NCBI GenBank assembly: GCA_900551465.1
Contig: URWL01000008.1
Coordinates: forward strand, 1-15,292
Length of the DNA stretch: 15,292 bases
Source of the DNA: an uncultured Blautia sp.
Lineage (GTDB): Bacteria; Bacillota; Clostridia; Lachnospirales; Lachnospiraceae
Direction: 5' to 3'
A model generated the notes under the pieces. That model ran no database searches. It was given only the letters and a program-made list of their open reading frames with translations, and was not told the origin of the DNA. How positions within the stretch are numbered: the stretch's first letter is position 1; each line of letters starts with the position of its first letter. A program made the position numbers and the translations under genes. Below are positions 1 through 7,510 of the stretch, piece by piece.

Positions 1-192
1 ATCCTCAAAATAATCATTGTAGTCAGCCTCTCCCCGAAGCATGCAGATTCCTCCCTGTGCCAGAAAAGAATCTGACTGATCTGCTTCTTTTTTTGTGATC
101 ATCAGGATCTTCTTCCTTTCCGGAAGGTTCAGGGCACAGTACAGACCTGCGGCTCCTGTTCCTACAACAATCACGTCATAATGTTCTTTCAT
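1..192 (-). CDS. nadB: L-aspartate oxidase, N-terminal 64 residues (3' end outside window)
   Basis: This is the first part of a flavoprotein that oxidises L-aspartate to iminoaspartate, the first step of de novo NAD synthesis. The visible part starts MKEHYDVIVVGTGAAGLYCA, an FAD-binding Rossmann fold with a GxGxxG motif at residues 11-16. It is followed by an SDSFLAQGGI segment at about residues 44-53, the conserved FAD/substrate loop of the aspartate oxidase/fumarate reductase flavoprotein family; its wording here matches clostridial NadB better than FrdA or SdhA. The ATG at 192 is preceded by GAGGAG at good spacing. The gene runs off the window edge, so the substrate-binding and capping domains are not seen. 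The assignment is strengthened by a NiaR-like operator on its promoter, as expected for a nadB-nadA-nadC operon. A different FAD-dependent oxidoreductase is possible but less likely. Confidence 0.82.
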   Translation of the reverse strand, partial: MKEHYDVIVVGTGAAGLYCALNLPERKKILMITKKEADQSDSFLAQGGICMLRGEADYNDYFED

Positions 193-225
193 GTTTTCTC
201 CTCATATCCTTAACATTTTTTTGCA

Positions 226-254
226 AGTATACCACCAGACTTAACAGGTGTCAA
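226..254 (-). promoter_or_regulatory. sigma-A promoter of nadB
   Basis: On the minus strand, -35 TTGACA (249-254) and -10 TATACT (226-231) are separated by exactly 17 bases, close to consensus. Transcription would start about 25-30 bases before the nadB ATG, giving a very short leader. The -35 box lies inside the palindromic operator at 244-263. Confidence 0.8.
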
Positions 255-263
255 GACACCTGT
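244..263. promoter_or_regulatory. NiaR-like operator overlapping the nadB -35 box
   Basis: A perfect 20-base inverted repeat, read on the gene strand as ACAGGTGTCTTGACACCTGT (9-base arms, 2-base centre). The GTGTCTTGACAC core resembles, as I recall it, the site of the niacin-responsive repressor NiaR (YrxA) of Firmicutes. Its position over the -35 box of an NAD-synthesis gene fits repression when niacin is present. The palindrome is seen directly; the regulator's identity is inferred. Confidence 0.72.
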
Positions 264-293
264 AATGATAAGAATAATTTCATGAAAACATAA

Positions 294-325
294 TGTTGCT
301 GTTCACAGAGCTGTGAACAGCAACA
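294..325 (-). terminator. terminator-like hairpin after holA
   Basis: A near-perfect inverted repeat with 15-base arms (294-308 and 311-325) and a two-base centre, located 26 bases past the holA stop. In the minus-strand transcript it is followed by UUAUGUUUUC, a moderate U-rich tail. It separates holA from the nadB promoter. The weak T-tract lowers confidence that it is an efficient intrinsic terminator. Confidence 0.6.
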
Positions 326-351
326 ACATAAAAACGAAAATGCTATAAGAC

Positions 352-1335
352 TTATCTTCCGGAACTGTATTTCACGATCAGCAGTTCTACGCTGAGCACA
401 TCCTGAAGCCGTCCGGTCTTAACCGCTTCTTCCGCATCCACAAAATCCTCTTCCGCTCTGCGAAGCTCCTCTGAACTATAAGACCGGGCACAGGCTGCAA
501 TATTTCTGGCCACAAAAGAAGGAACACCCAAACGGGAGGCAATTTCCGGCTGGCCCACACCCTCTTCCGCCATTTTTTTTGCAAGAAAAAGCTGATGGAA
601 CTGTTTTGCAAGAAGAAACAGGATTCTCATAGGAGGCTCCTTCAATGTCAGAAGGTCATAATAAAGATCCAGTGCACGCTTCTGATTTTTTTCTGTTACC
701 GCACGAACCATGTCAAAAATCTTGTTTGCTGTCTGCGTTGTACATACAGCCTCAATATCCTGAGCTGTCACAATATCTCTGCCTTCTGTATAGGCGATCA
801 GCTTTTCCAGCTCCATACGGATATTTCCCATATCCGTACCGGTCTTTATAAGAAAAAGCTCCATATCAGATGTTTTGATCTTACGGCCTTCTCTTCCAAG
901 AATCCCTGCCGCCCAGCGCATCAGAGATTTTTCATCCTGACGGGAAAATTCTGTTACCCGCCCTATATTTTTCACTGCTTTATACATCCGGCTTCTCTTA
1001 TCTACTTCTTCCTCTACAAAGATCATCCTCACATAATCAGGAAGCGTTTTCATGTAATCCGCAAGTTCTTCACATTTATTTTTAAAAAATCCGGAGTTTT
1101 CCACAAGGATCACCCTGTGGTCTGCAAAAAACGGCATCGTCTCACAGAGATCGATCATCTCTCTTACTTCGATCCCCTTTCCTTCATACCTGCTGAAATT
1201 CATCGTATCTCCATCTGGGTTTAATTCTTTCAGCAGTTTATCTTTATACTGTTGTCTGAGATAGGCTTCCTCCCCATATAAAAGATAAGCCGTTTTAAAA
1301 TTTCCTGTTTTTAAATCTTCCTGTAAGCTTTTCAA
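352..1335 (-). CDS. holA: DNA polymerase III delta subunit (clamp loader)
   Basis: The delta subunit of the clamp loader opens the beta sliding clamp during loading onto primed DNA. The protein reads MKSLQEDLKTGNFKTAYLLY and then GEEAYL, the standard start of Firmicute HolA/YqeN. An AAA+-like fold without an intact Walker A motif fills the first two thirds, and a helical C-terminal collar domain contains the PMRILFLLAKQF and GRLQDVLSVE segments. Its length, 327 residues, is normal for the family. An upstream TTG at 1341 would add two residues, but GGGAG at 1343-1347 leaves only one base before it and seven before the TTG at 1335, so I choose 1335; homologues also begin MKSL. It has its own promoter and lies downstream of comEC, as holA does in Bacillus. 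The adjacency is therefore probably conserved synteny rather than shared function. Confidence 0.93.
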   Translation of the reverse strand: MKSLQEDLKTGNFKTAYLLYGEEAYLRQQYKDKLLKELNPDGDTMNFSRYEGKGIEVREMIDLCETMPFFADHRVILVENSGFFKNKCEELADYMKTLPDYVRMIFVEEEVDKRSRMYKAVKNIGRVTEFSRQDEKSLMRWAAGILGREGRKIKTSDMELFLIKTGTDMGNIRMELEKLIAYTEGRDIVTAQDIEAVCTTQTANKIFDMVRAVTEKNQKRALDLYYDLLTLKEPPMRILFLLAKQFHQLFLAKKMAEEGVGQPEIASRLGVPSFVARNIAACARSYSSEELRRAEEDFVDAEEAVKTGRLQDVLSVELLIVKYSSGR

Positions 1336-1367
1336 GATCAAACTCCCTTTGTTGTTTTTATCTTTCT

Positions 1368-1396
1368 ATTATACAAAGATTCACTGCCTCCCGCAA
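1368..1396 (-). promoter_or_regulatory. promoter of holA
   Basis: Minus-strand -10 TATAAT (1368-1373) and -35 TTGCGG (1391-1396) are separated by 17 bases, in the 114-base space between comEC and holA. The -10 box is perfect and the -35 matches in its first three bases. This suggests holA can be expressed independently of the competence/two-component operon. Confidence 0.65.
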
Positions 1397-1449
1397 GACA
1401 AATCCCCGCCTTCTGCCGCCTGCCCTACTCCCTGTAATCTGTCCGTTTT

Positions 1450-3651
1450 TTATTTTACAAAGTGTTCTGTCCATATGCGGGTTCCATCTGTATGCAAAGT
1501 AATGGCACCGTTTTTCATGGTATATTCTACTTTTACCCCGCTTTTTTTCATTCGAAGGGTAGTTTCCGGCGAAGGATGTCCATAAGTATTGGAATCAGAA
1601 CAGGATATCACTGCCAGTTCCGGTTTTACCTGATCCAGAAATTCCTGACAGGTGGAATGTCTGGAACCATGATGGGCTGTTTTTAAAAAATCTACATCTG
1701 AAAACTCCGACAACAGTTTCTTTTCTGTATCCATACCGATATCCCCAGTGAAAAGCCCCTTAAACTTTCCGAATTTCAGTTCCATCACCATACCTTCCTC
1801 ATTTACATTGTCTCCTAATGAGCCCTCCATAGGAGCAAGTATCTGGAATTTTGCCTTTCCGCAGGAAAAAGAATTTCCCTTTTCCATATACAGCACCTGG
1901 ATTCCGGCTTCCTTTGCCAGCTTTTCCAGAAGCTGATATGCCTCTGGTTTTTCTTTCCACTGAGGAAGCATCAGTGTTCCGGCCTTCACAGAGGTCAGCC
2001 CCTGTGTCATATACTCCATAAGCTCCTGTATACCGCTGATATGATCATTATCTGTATGTGAGACAAGGATACCGTCTATATAGGAGATTCCTCTGCTTTT
2101 CAAATAGGGAAGAAGCTGATATGCTGCGATATTCTTCTTATTGCTGCTTCCGCAGTCCATGAGAAACACACCTTTTTCCGGCATTTCCAGAACGATGCCA
2201 TCCCCCTGTCCAATATCCAGGCATGTGATACGAAGCCCTTTTCGGGGCTGCCAGGAAAGAAGCAGGATCCCTGCCAGAACAATCAGCCCCCATAAAAGGC
2301 CTCTTCCTGCTTTCTTCTTTTTTTCTGCCTTTCGCATTCCCCAGAATATTCCCAGCGCCATAAGTCCATAGTAAATCCCCCACTGCCAGGTTTCCGGTTT
2401 TCCTCCGATCCAGGTACAAAAAGGCAGCTTTCCTGCCAGCATACCCATTTTTTCATAAAACCACAAAAGTACTCTTCCAGGAACAGCTGCCAGAGAAGCA
2501 GCCTCCTGGTTTATAAAACCGGCCATACTGCAGCAAAGACCACTGAGCAGTACGCCGCTTACTGTAGGAAGCACTGCCAGGTTCAGAACAATACCGGCAA
2601 TGGATATTTCTCCAAAAGATGCCAGCATGATCGGAAGTGTAGAAAGCTGCACCGCAACAGAGCCTGCCAGCGCTTTTCCTGCTTTGCCCTTTATATCCAT
2701 AATTTTTATTATACAGGGAGACACAAAAGCCACACCCACAACTGCCCCAAAGGACAGCAAAAAACTGCTGCTGTACAAATAAGCAGGAGAATCCAGAAGA
2801 AGCAGGACAGCAGATACTGCCAGAGCAGTCAGGATATCATAGGTCCTTCCCAGAATCTTTGCTCCTACAGAAAGCACAAACATGCATACCGCTCTCATAG
2901 AAGAAACGCTTCCCCCTGTAAATATTCCATATTGAAGCATAACCATAAGAGACAGAAGTCCTGCCGTTCCATTTCCCAGTCCTATCTTTTTCAAAAGCGA
3001 AAAAAGCCCCATTCCCAGAATACTGATATGCAGTCCTGAAATAGCCAGAATATGGATCATGCCCGCCATCTGGTAGCGCATTTTTAATTCCTGTTCCAGA
3101 TCCGTTTTTTCTCCCAGAAGCATTGCTTCAAAAACCGGAGAATCTTTTCCTGCCGCATTTCTCAGGATTTCAAGAACCTGCTCTTTCAGTTCCAGCAGTT
3201 TCTGGCCATATCCGGAATATCCGGCGCTTTTCTTTTTCAGTACTGCTTTTTTCATAAAATAATAAATATGCTGGCAGGCATAGTACTGGCGGGAATCAAA
3301 TTCCCCCGGATTCCTTGGGCCTCCTACTGATTCCAGCTGTCCTGAAAAAACTGCCTGTGTACCTGGCGGCAGGTCTTCTTCTTTTTTTAAAAATACTTTT
3401 ACATTTTCAATGGGAATTTTTTCTGATTGAACGATCAGAAAGACATGTTTTAAACAGACAGAAAAGGAGAACTCTGTGGTCTGACACTGCTGTACCTCCC
3501 CGCAGATCACAGCGGCCGGATGCTTTTCAATGTACGTCTGTACTGTATCAGGCAGGGGCACACCGCTTATCAGCGGTATCCCTGCCAGCTCAGCAATCCA
3601 CATACACAGCATCAGGATCAGACACACAAGACATAATGGACGTCTTGTCAT
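1450..3651 (-). CDS. comEC: ComEC/Rec2 DNA-uptake channel protein
   Basis: ComEC is the inner-membrane channel through which single-stranded DNA enters during natural transformation. The 733-residue protein has an N-terminal membrane anchor (about 6-24), then a DUF4131-type soluble region with the GGPRNPGEFD motif (about 110-119) usual for ComEC. A multi-helix Competence domain follows (about 175-435, including ILAISGLHISIL at 201-212). A C-terminal metallo-beta-lactamase-like domain (about 472-730) carries HTDNDH at 532-537 and a later AHHGSRHST histidine cluster. All three domains are present and full length, with no frameshift. The ATG at 3651 follows an AAAGGG-type SD. It is last in a run that begins with comEA, 31 bases after the GerMN lipoprotein gene. 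Whether this organism is naturally transformable cannot be judged from this window. Confidence 0.95.
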   Translation of the reverse strand: MTRRPLCLVCLILMLCMWIAELAGIPLISGVPLPDTVQTYIEKHPAAVICGEVQQCQTTEFSFSVCLKHVFLIVQSEKIPIENVKVFLKKEEDLPPGTQAVFSGQLESVGGPRNPGEFDSRQYYACQHIYYFMKKAVLKKKSAGYSGYGQKLLELKEQVLEILRNAAGKDSPVFEAMLLGEKTDLEQELKMRYQMAGMIHILAISGLHISILGMGLFSLLKKIGLGNGTAGLLSLMVMLQYGIFTGGSVSSMRAVCMFVLSVGAKILGRTYDILTALAVSAVLLLLDSPAYLYSSSFLLSFGAVVGVAFVSPCIIKIMDIKGKAGKALAGSVAVQLSTLPIMLASFGEISIAGIVLNLAVLPTVSGVLLSGLCCSMAGFINQEAASLAAVPGRVLLWFYEKMGMLAGKLPFCTWIGGKPETWQWGIYYGLMALGIFWGMRKAEKKKKAGRGLLWGLIVLAGILLLSWQPRKGLRITCLDIGQGDGIVLEMPEKGVFLMDCGSSNKKNIAAYQLLPYLKSRGISYIDGILVSHTDNDHISGIQELMEYMTQGLTSVKAGTLMLPQWKEKPEAYQLLEKLAKEAGIQVLYMEKGNSFSCGKAKFQILAPMEGSLGDNVNEEGMVMELKFGKFKGLFTGDIGMDTEKKLLSEFSDVDFLKTAHHGSRHSTCQEFLDQVKPELAVISCSDSNTYGHPSPETTLRMKKSGVKVEYTMKNGAITLHTDGTRIWTEHFVK

Positions 3652-3682
3652 TTGCCATCCCTTTCATAAAATCCTTGCAGAA

Positions 3683-4618
3683 TCAGGAATTTGAATCTTC
3701 CTGTTCTACCAGTTCTTCATTTTTTTGATAAAATGTATACAGCGGCATACTTGTTTTTAGATTTCCTTCCATATTTCCTTCAATGGAAATCTGAACCTTA
3801 TCCGCTTCGCAGGAATCCAGAAGAGAATTCACAACTGCATATACCTGGACATTTTCTGCTATATCAGGAGACTCTTCCTGGAAAGCCCGGTTCATGTCAA
3901 TATAACAGATCCTGTCTGCAATAATAGCACTGAGAGCCACCGAAGACTCCGAAATCACCGGATAATGTCCCTCTTCCATAGGTCCCTTTGCCAGCTGCTC
4001 CAGGACTACGCTTTCTTTTGGAAGTGTTCTTCTGTAATAGATATTACGTTTTTCCTTTACCAGCTTCTGACCGCTTTTATCCGTAAAATATAAAGTAAAG
4101 GTATCATATCTGTAGCTGTCCATATTTTTTCCGGAAAGATTCAAAAAGCTCTGTCTTGTCATCTCCCCGATCTTATTATTTCTGGAATCTGTTAATTCCT
4201 GTCCTTCTAAAGTGAAGCGAACCTTTTCTATCTCCGGTATCTGGAGAAATGTCAAGACAATGCCGGCTCTCGTAAGCACCTCTCTTGCCCTGCTCATCTC
4301 CCGATATCCGCCTTTAAAATCAATCACCAGGGTACTGTCCTGAAAATCATAAGAATTAAGGACCACATTTTCCGGCAGAAGCGGAATCCCATCCTCCGGA
4401 GCCTTTTTGCTGCTGACATACTGCATCAGTTCTCTCAGCATATTTTCTCCGTTTTCTTCCTTCGGATTATAGCCTTCTTTCCTCAAAGATGTCTCTGACT
4501 GGTTCAGATAATAGTAACTGTATTTATCCGGCTCTTTTTCTTCTACCTCAATACTGCATCCGGCAGCCGTGATACAGACAAAGACTGCCAGAAGAAGCAT
4601 GCTGATTATTTTCTTCAT
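3683..4618 (-). CDS. GerMN-domain lipoprotein
   Basis: A predicted exported lipoprotein of 311 residues. The N-terminus MKKIISMLLLAVFVCITAAG followed by Cys21 forms a lipoprotein signal peptide with a good lipobox, so the mature protein should be tethered to the outer face of the membrane. I see two GerMN-like modules, at about 33-145 and 172-295; the second has the typical LEQLAKGP, CYIDMNRAF and VVNSLLDS elements. GerMN domains occur in the spore-germination protein GerM and in LpqB, the lipoprotein encoded with MtrAB in Actinobacteria. The gene starts 10 bases after the sensor kinase gene, and its strong GGAGGTG SD overlaps the kinase stop codon, so the two are almost certainly co-expressed. 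A role modulating the kinase or acting on the envelope is inference; a sporulation or germination role is the alternative. Confidence 0.85.
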   Translation of the reverse strand: MKKIISMLLLAVFVCITAAGCSIEVEEKEPDKYSYYYLNQSETSLRKEGYNPKEENGENMLRELMQYVSSKKAPEDGIPLLPENVVLNSYDFQDSTLVIDFKGGYREMSRAREVLTRAGIVLTFLQIPEIEKVRFTLEGQELTDSRNNKIGEMTRQSFLNLSGKNMDSYRYDTFTLYFTDKSGQKLVKEKRNIYYRRTLPKESVVLEQLAKGPMEEGHYPVISESSVALSAIIADRICYIDMNRAFQEESPDIAENVQVYAVVNSLLDSCEADKVQISIEGNMEGNLKTSMPLYTFYQKNEELVEQEDSNS

Positions 4619-4628
4619 CCGGCACCTC

Positions 4629-6050
4629 CTATGGAATATATGACAGCGGGATCCTGACTGAGAAGGTCGTTCCTTCTCCTTCCCTGCTGAACACCTTGAT
4701 CACACCATGATGCATGGCAATGGTGCTTCTTGTTATGGCAAGTCCCAGACCTGTACCGCCAATCTCTCTGGAGTGGGATTTATCCACACGATAAAATCTC
4801 TCAAAAATACGGTCCAGCGACTCTTCCGGTATTCCCATGCCGGAATCTGCCACCGTAACATAAAAATATTTATGATCTGCATCAATCGAAACTCTCGCCC
4901 ATCCATCATCTACATTATATTTGATCGCATTCTCAACCAGATTGCTGATCGCGGAAGTAAATTTAATCTCATCCACATCTGCCTCCACCGGGCGGAAACT
5001 GTCGAGAATCAGATCAATGCTTCTTTTATCTGCAATAGGCCGGAGCCTTTTCAGTATGTCTTCAAGAAGATGATTAATATCCATATGCTGAATAGAAAGA
5101 TCTGCTGTCTTTTTATCCATTTTCACCAGGCTTAAAAGATCTGTGATAATACGGTTTTCTCTGTCTATCTCTGCAGTAATATCACGCATAAATTCCTGAT
5201 AAAGTTCCTCCGGGATCCCTTCCTGCCCTACCAGGGAATCTGCCAGAACTTTCATAGAAGTCATGGGCGTCTTCAGCTCGTGAGACACGTTGGAAACAAA
5301 TTCCGATCGGGATTCATCCAAAGTCTTCATCCGGCTAAGCATTTTATTAAATGCATCTGTAATAAGCTCTGTTTCTGTGTAATCCGGAACGGAAATTTCA
5401 TCATTCTGATATCCGTCTGTCAGATCTTCAATAGATTTGGTAACACGGGCCAGCGGCTTCACAAGAACCGTAGACATGATGTATGCAAAAAATATAGACA
5501 GAACAATAATGATCGCAAGGATCAAAAGTCCCTGATACTTCATGTCCATCATAGTTGCCGTGATCTCGCTGCTGGAAATAGTAACCAGCATAGCCCCCTG
5601 TGTCTGGGGAACATCTGCACTTTTGATGGGAATTGCTGTTTCCAGCACCTGACCGTTTCGCTGGTAATCTGTCGGCTTTCCGCTTTTGAAGCAGCGGATG
5701 ACCTTAGGGGAAACCAGCGTTTTTCCTTCATCTACATGATAAGTATCCTTTACTATCCTGAAGTCCCGGTCTACGATCAGCAGTCTGCCTCCATAGATGT
5801 TAGACAATAACTCCAGCTTGCCGTTTACTGTTTCAGAGCTGGAGTCATTAAGATAATTTTCTTTGATGATCTGATCACACAGAATACTGCACTGTGTATT
5901 TATCGTGCCGGTTCTGGCTGTGATCGCCTGTTTTTCATAATTGCTGAACATCATCTGCGTAACGATCACACTGGGGACGATTCCCAGAATCACCAGAATG
6001 ATCAGGATCCGAAAACGCAGACTCTTAAAAAATCTTTTTTTCTTCTTCAT
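4629..6050 (-). CDS. membrane sensor histidine kinase (WalK/PhoR-like)
   Basis: A 473-residue sensor kinase that should phosphorylate the response regulator encoded just upstream. Domains in order: transmembrane helix at about 13-33; extracytoplasmic sensor region at about 34-172, probably PAS/Cache-like; second transmembrane helix at about 174-197; HAMP linker at about 198-247; HisKA domain with the H-box SHELKTP and phospho-accepting His257; and an ATPase domain. The ATPase has N-box NLVENAIKYN (370-379), G1 DSGMGIP (402-408), F-box ERFYRVD (417-423) and G2 GGTGLGLAI (431-439). All catalytic motifs are intact. The start lies 3 bases after the regulator's stop with only a weak SD, suggesting translational coupling. 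The ligand is unknown. The architecture resembles WalK and PhoR, but it lacks an obvious cytoplasmic PAS domain, so I do not assign either symbol. Confidence 0.93.
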   Translation of the reverse strand: MKKKKRFFKSLRFRILIILVILGIVPSVIVTQMMFSNYEKQAITARTGTINTQCSILCDQIIKENYLNDSSSETVNGKLELLSNIYGGRLLIVDRDFRIVKDTYHVDEGKTLVSPKVIRCFKSGKPTDYQRNGQVLETAIPIKSADVPQTQGAMLVTISSSEITATMMDMKYQGLLILAIIIVLSIFFAYIMSTVLVKPLARVTKSIEDLTDGYQNDEISVPDYTETELITDAFNKMLSRMKTLDESRSEFVSNVSHELKTPMTSMKVLADSLVGQEGIPEELYQEFMRDITAEIDRENRIITDLLSLVKMDKKTADLSIQHMDINHLLEDILKRLRPIADKRSIDLILDSFRPVEADVDEIKFTSAISNLVENAIKYNVDDGWARVSIDADHKYFYVTVADSGMGIPEESLDRIFERFYRVDKSHSREIGGTGLGLAITRSTIAMHHGVIKVFSREGEGTTFSVRIPLSYIP

Positions 6051-6053
6051 GGA

Positions 6054-6743
6054 CTATGCCTGGAAATAGTAGCCTACGCCCCATTTTGTGTGTACATATT
6101 TGGGCTCACTGGGATTTGCCTCAATTTTTTCACGAAGACGGCGGATATGTACGTCTACAGTTCTTACATCACCGGGATATTCATATCCCCACACAATATT
6201 CAGAAGATTTTCACGGCTGTAAACTTTATTAGGATTAAACACCAGAAGTTCCAGTACATCAAATTCCTTGGCAGTAAGATTGATCTCCTTGCCGCCAATG
6301 AACACGCGGCGGCTCTCACAGTCAAGCTTCAGATCACCGCTTTCAATACTTTTCGCTTTTTCTTTTTCTTCGCTTTCAGATCGCGCACGACGCATGATTG
6401 CCTTGATCCTTGCTTTTACCTCCAGAATATTAAATGGTTTGGTAATATAATCATCTGCACCATATTCCAGACCAAGGATCTTATCCATATCTTCGCCCTT
6501 TGCAGTAAGCATTACAATCGGAACATTTGAAAATTCCCGAATCTGCTGGCAGACCTCAAGGCCGTCCATTTTGGGAAGCATCAGGTCCAGAAGAATAATA
6601 TCATAATGATTCTCCTTGGCCTTCTCCACAGCCTCTTCTCCATCGTAGGCGCAGTCCACTTCCATTCCGTCCTGTTCCAGATTAAAGCGAATTCCTTTTA
6701 CGATCAGTTTTTCGTCATCTACCACTAACACTTTCCTGCTCAT
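6054..6743 (-). CDS. OmpR/PhoB-family response regulator
   Basis: A 229-residue transcription factor that is the likely partner of the downstream kinase. The receiver domain (about 3-116) has the acidic pair Asp9/Asp10, phospho-acceptor Asp53 in LLDLMLP, Thr80 in MLTAKGED and Lys102 in ITKPF. All switch residues are therefore present. A winged-helix DNA-binding domain (about 130-227) includes the LTAKEFDVLELL, VDVHIRRLREKIE and GVGYYF elements typical of the PhoB/WalR type. The ATG at 6743 follows AAGGAG, and this SD directly follows the comEA stop. It resembles WalR/YycF closely, but the usual walHIJ neighbours are absent and the gene is embedded among competence genes, so a specific name is not justified. 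Targets are not visible, and I found no clear tandem direct repeat near the comEA promoter that would suggest autoregulation. Confidence 0.94.
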   Translation of the reverse strand: MSRKVLVVDDEKLIVKGIRFNLEQDGMEVDCAYDGEEAVEKAKENHYDIILLDLMLPKMDGLEVCQQIREFSNVPIVMLTAKGEDMDKILGLEYGADDYITKPFNILEVKARIKAIMRRARSESEEKEKAKSIESGDLKLDCESRRVFIGGKEINLTAKEFDVLELLVFNPNKVYSRENLLNIVWGYEYPGDVRTVDVHIRRLREKIEANPSEPKYVHTKWGVGYYFQA

Positions 6744-6754
6744 TTAATTTCTCC

Positions 6755-7384
6755 TTATTCTACTGCAATTTTATCTTTTATCTTTATAAAAGTATTTTCT
6801 TTTATCCCCGGGACATCCATCAGTTCCTCTATGGAAGAAAAGCCTCCATGTTCCTCTCTGTATGCCAGAATCGCCTGCGCTTTAGACTCTCCGATACCGC
6901 TGAGCGTCTGAAGAGCCGCCGCATCTGCTGTATTCAGATTAACTTTTCCGTTTTCTTCCGGCTGACTGCTCTCCCCGGTTTCCGCTGCGGCAAAAACATC
7001 GTCTGCCAAAGCTTCTCCCTTTTTCTCTGCCTCTTCTTTTGTAGGTACATAAATCTGCTGACCATCATTTAAGGGCAGAGCCTGATTTACATAGCTGCCC
7101 GCAGCCTCCGGAAGAAAACCTCCGGCAGCCTCTACAGCCTGAAACACTCTGCTGTCAAAGGGCATACGATAAACTCCGGGTTTTGCCACAGCTCCGCAGA
7201 CATCAACAAAAATATCTTGCGGCGGATTTGTGATCTCCGGTGTGATTTCCGGTTCCGGGGCATCTGTCCCTTTTTCTTCCTCTTCTTTCTGTTCCTCTTC
7301 CAACAGAATTTCCGGTTCCTGTCTGCCGCATCCGGATAAAGCCGGACTGGCAAAAAGCACCAGAATCGTCAGCAGAAGTCTCAA
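6755..7384 (-). CDS. comEA: ComEA-type DNA-binding protein, predicted lipoprotein
   Basis: ComEA binds incoming double-stranded DNA at the outer face of the membrane and passes it to the ComEC channel. The protein has a signal segment with lipobox LSGC (Cys19), an acidic Glu/Pro-rich linker (about 23-56), an SLBB-type domain (about 57-115, starting FVDVCGAVAKPGVY), a second linker, and a helix-hairpin-helix domain at about 147-207 (VNLNTADAAALQTLSGIG and then the FSSIEELMDVPGI element). This domain order is that of Gram-positive ComEA. The start given is a TTG at 7384, which lacks a good SD. In the same frame an AAGGAG at 7430-7435 sits nine bases before an ATC codon at 7420; starting there would add 12 residues rich in Lys/Arg. 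The true start is therefore uncertain. The gene leads the comEA-regulator-kinase-GerMN-comEC run. Confidence 0.9.
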   Translation of the reverse strand: MRLLLTILVLFASPALSGCGRQEPEILLEEEQKEEEEKGTDAPEPEITPEITNPPQDIFVDVCGAVAKPGVYRMPFDSRVFQAVEAAGGFLPEAAGSYVNQALPLNDGQQIYVPTKEEAEKKGEALADDVFAAAETGESSQPEENGKVNLNTADAAALQTLSGIGESKAQAILAYREEHGGFSSIEELMDVPGIKENTFIKIKDKIAVE

Positions 7385-7471
7385 ACCATTTCTTTTCTGA
7401 TCATTCTTTTGTTTTCTGATTTGGGGTCACTCCTTATCTGCTCCCCCGATACTCACACTTGACCAATTCCT

Positions 7472-7500
7472 ATTCTAACGAATTCCATCTGCTTTTACAA
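7472..7500 (-). promoter_or_regulatory. probable promoter of the comEA-to-comEC unit
   Basis: Minus-strand -35 TTGTAA (7495-7500) and -10 TAGAAT (7472-7477) are separated by 17 bases, between the YdcZ-like gene and comEA. The predicted start is about 35-40 bases before the AAGGAG SD. No K-box-like ComK site is evident. Confidence 0.5.
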
Positions 7501-7510
7501 TACCCAACTC

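Noticed and set aside
595..1224. 209-codon plus-strand open frame opposite holA
   Set aside because: Lies wholly inside the well-supported holA gene on the other strand, has no SD, and its translation is rich in Cys, His, Phe and Ile without any domain pattern.
352..1341. holA start at the TTG at 1341
   Set aside because: The SD would be only one base from the start codon; the TTG at 1335 has seven-base spacing and fits homologue N-termini.
5280..5810. 176-codon plus-strand open frame opposite the kinase gene
   Set aside because: Shadow of the HAMP and sensor coding region, with no start signal and no protein-like composition.
6054..6743. Naming the regulator and kinase WalR/WalK
   Set aside because: The sequences are similar in type, but walH, walI and walJ are absent and the neighbours are competence genes, so orthology is not shown.
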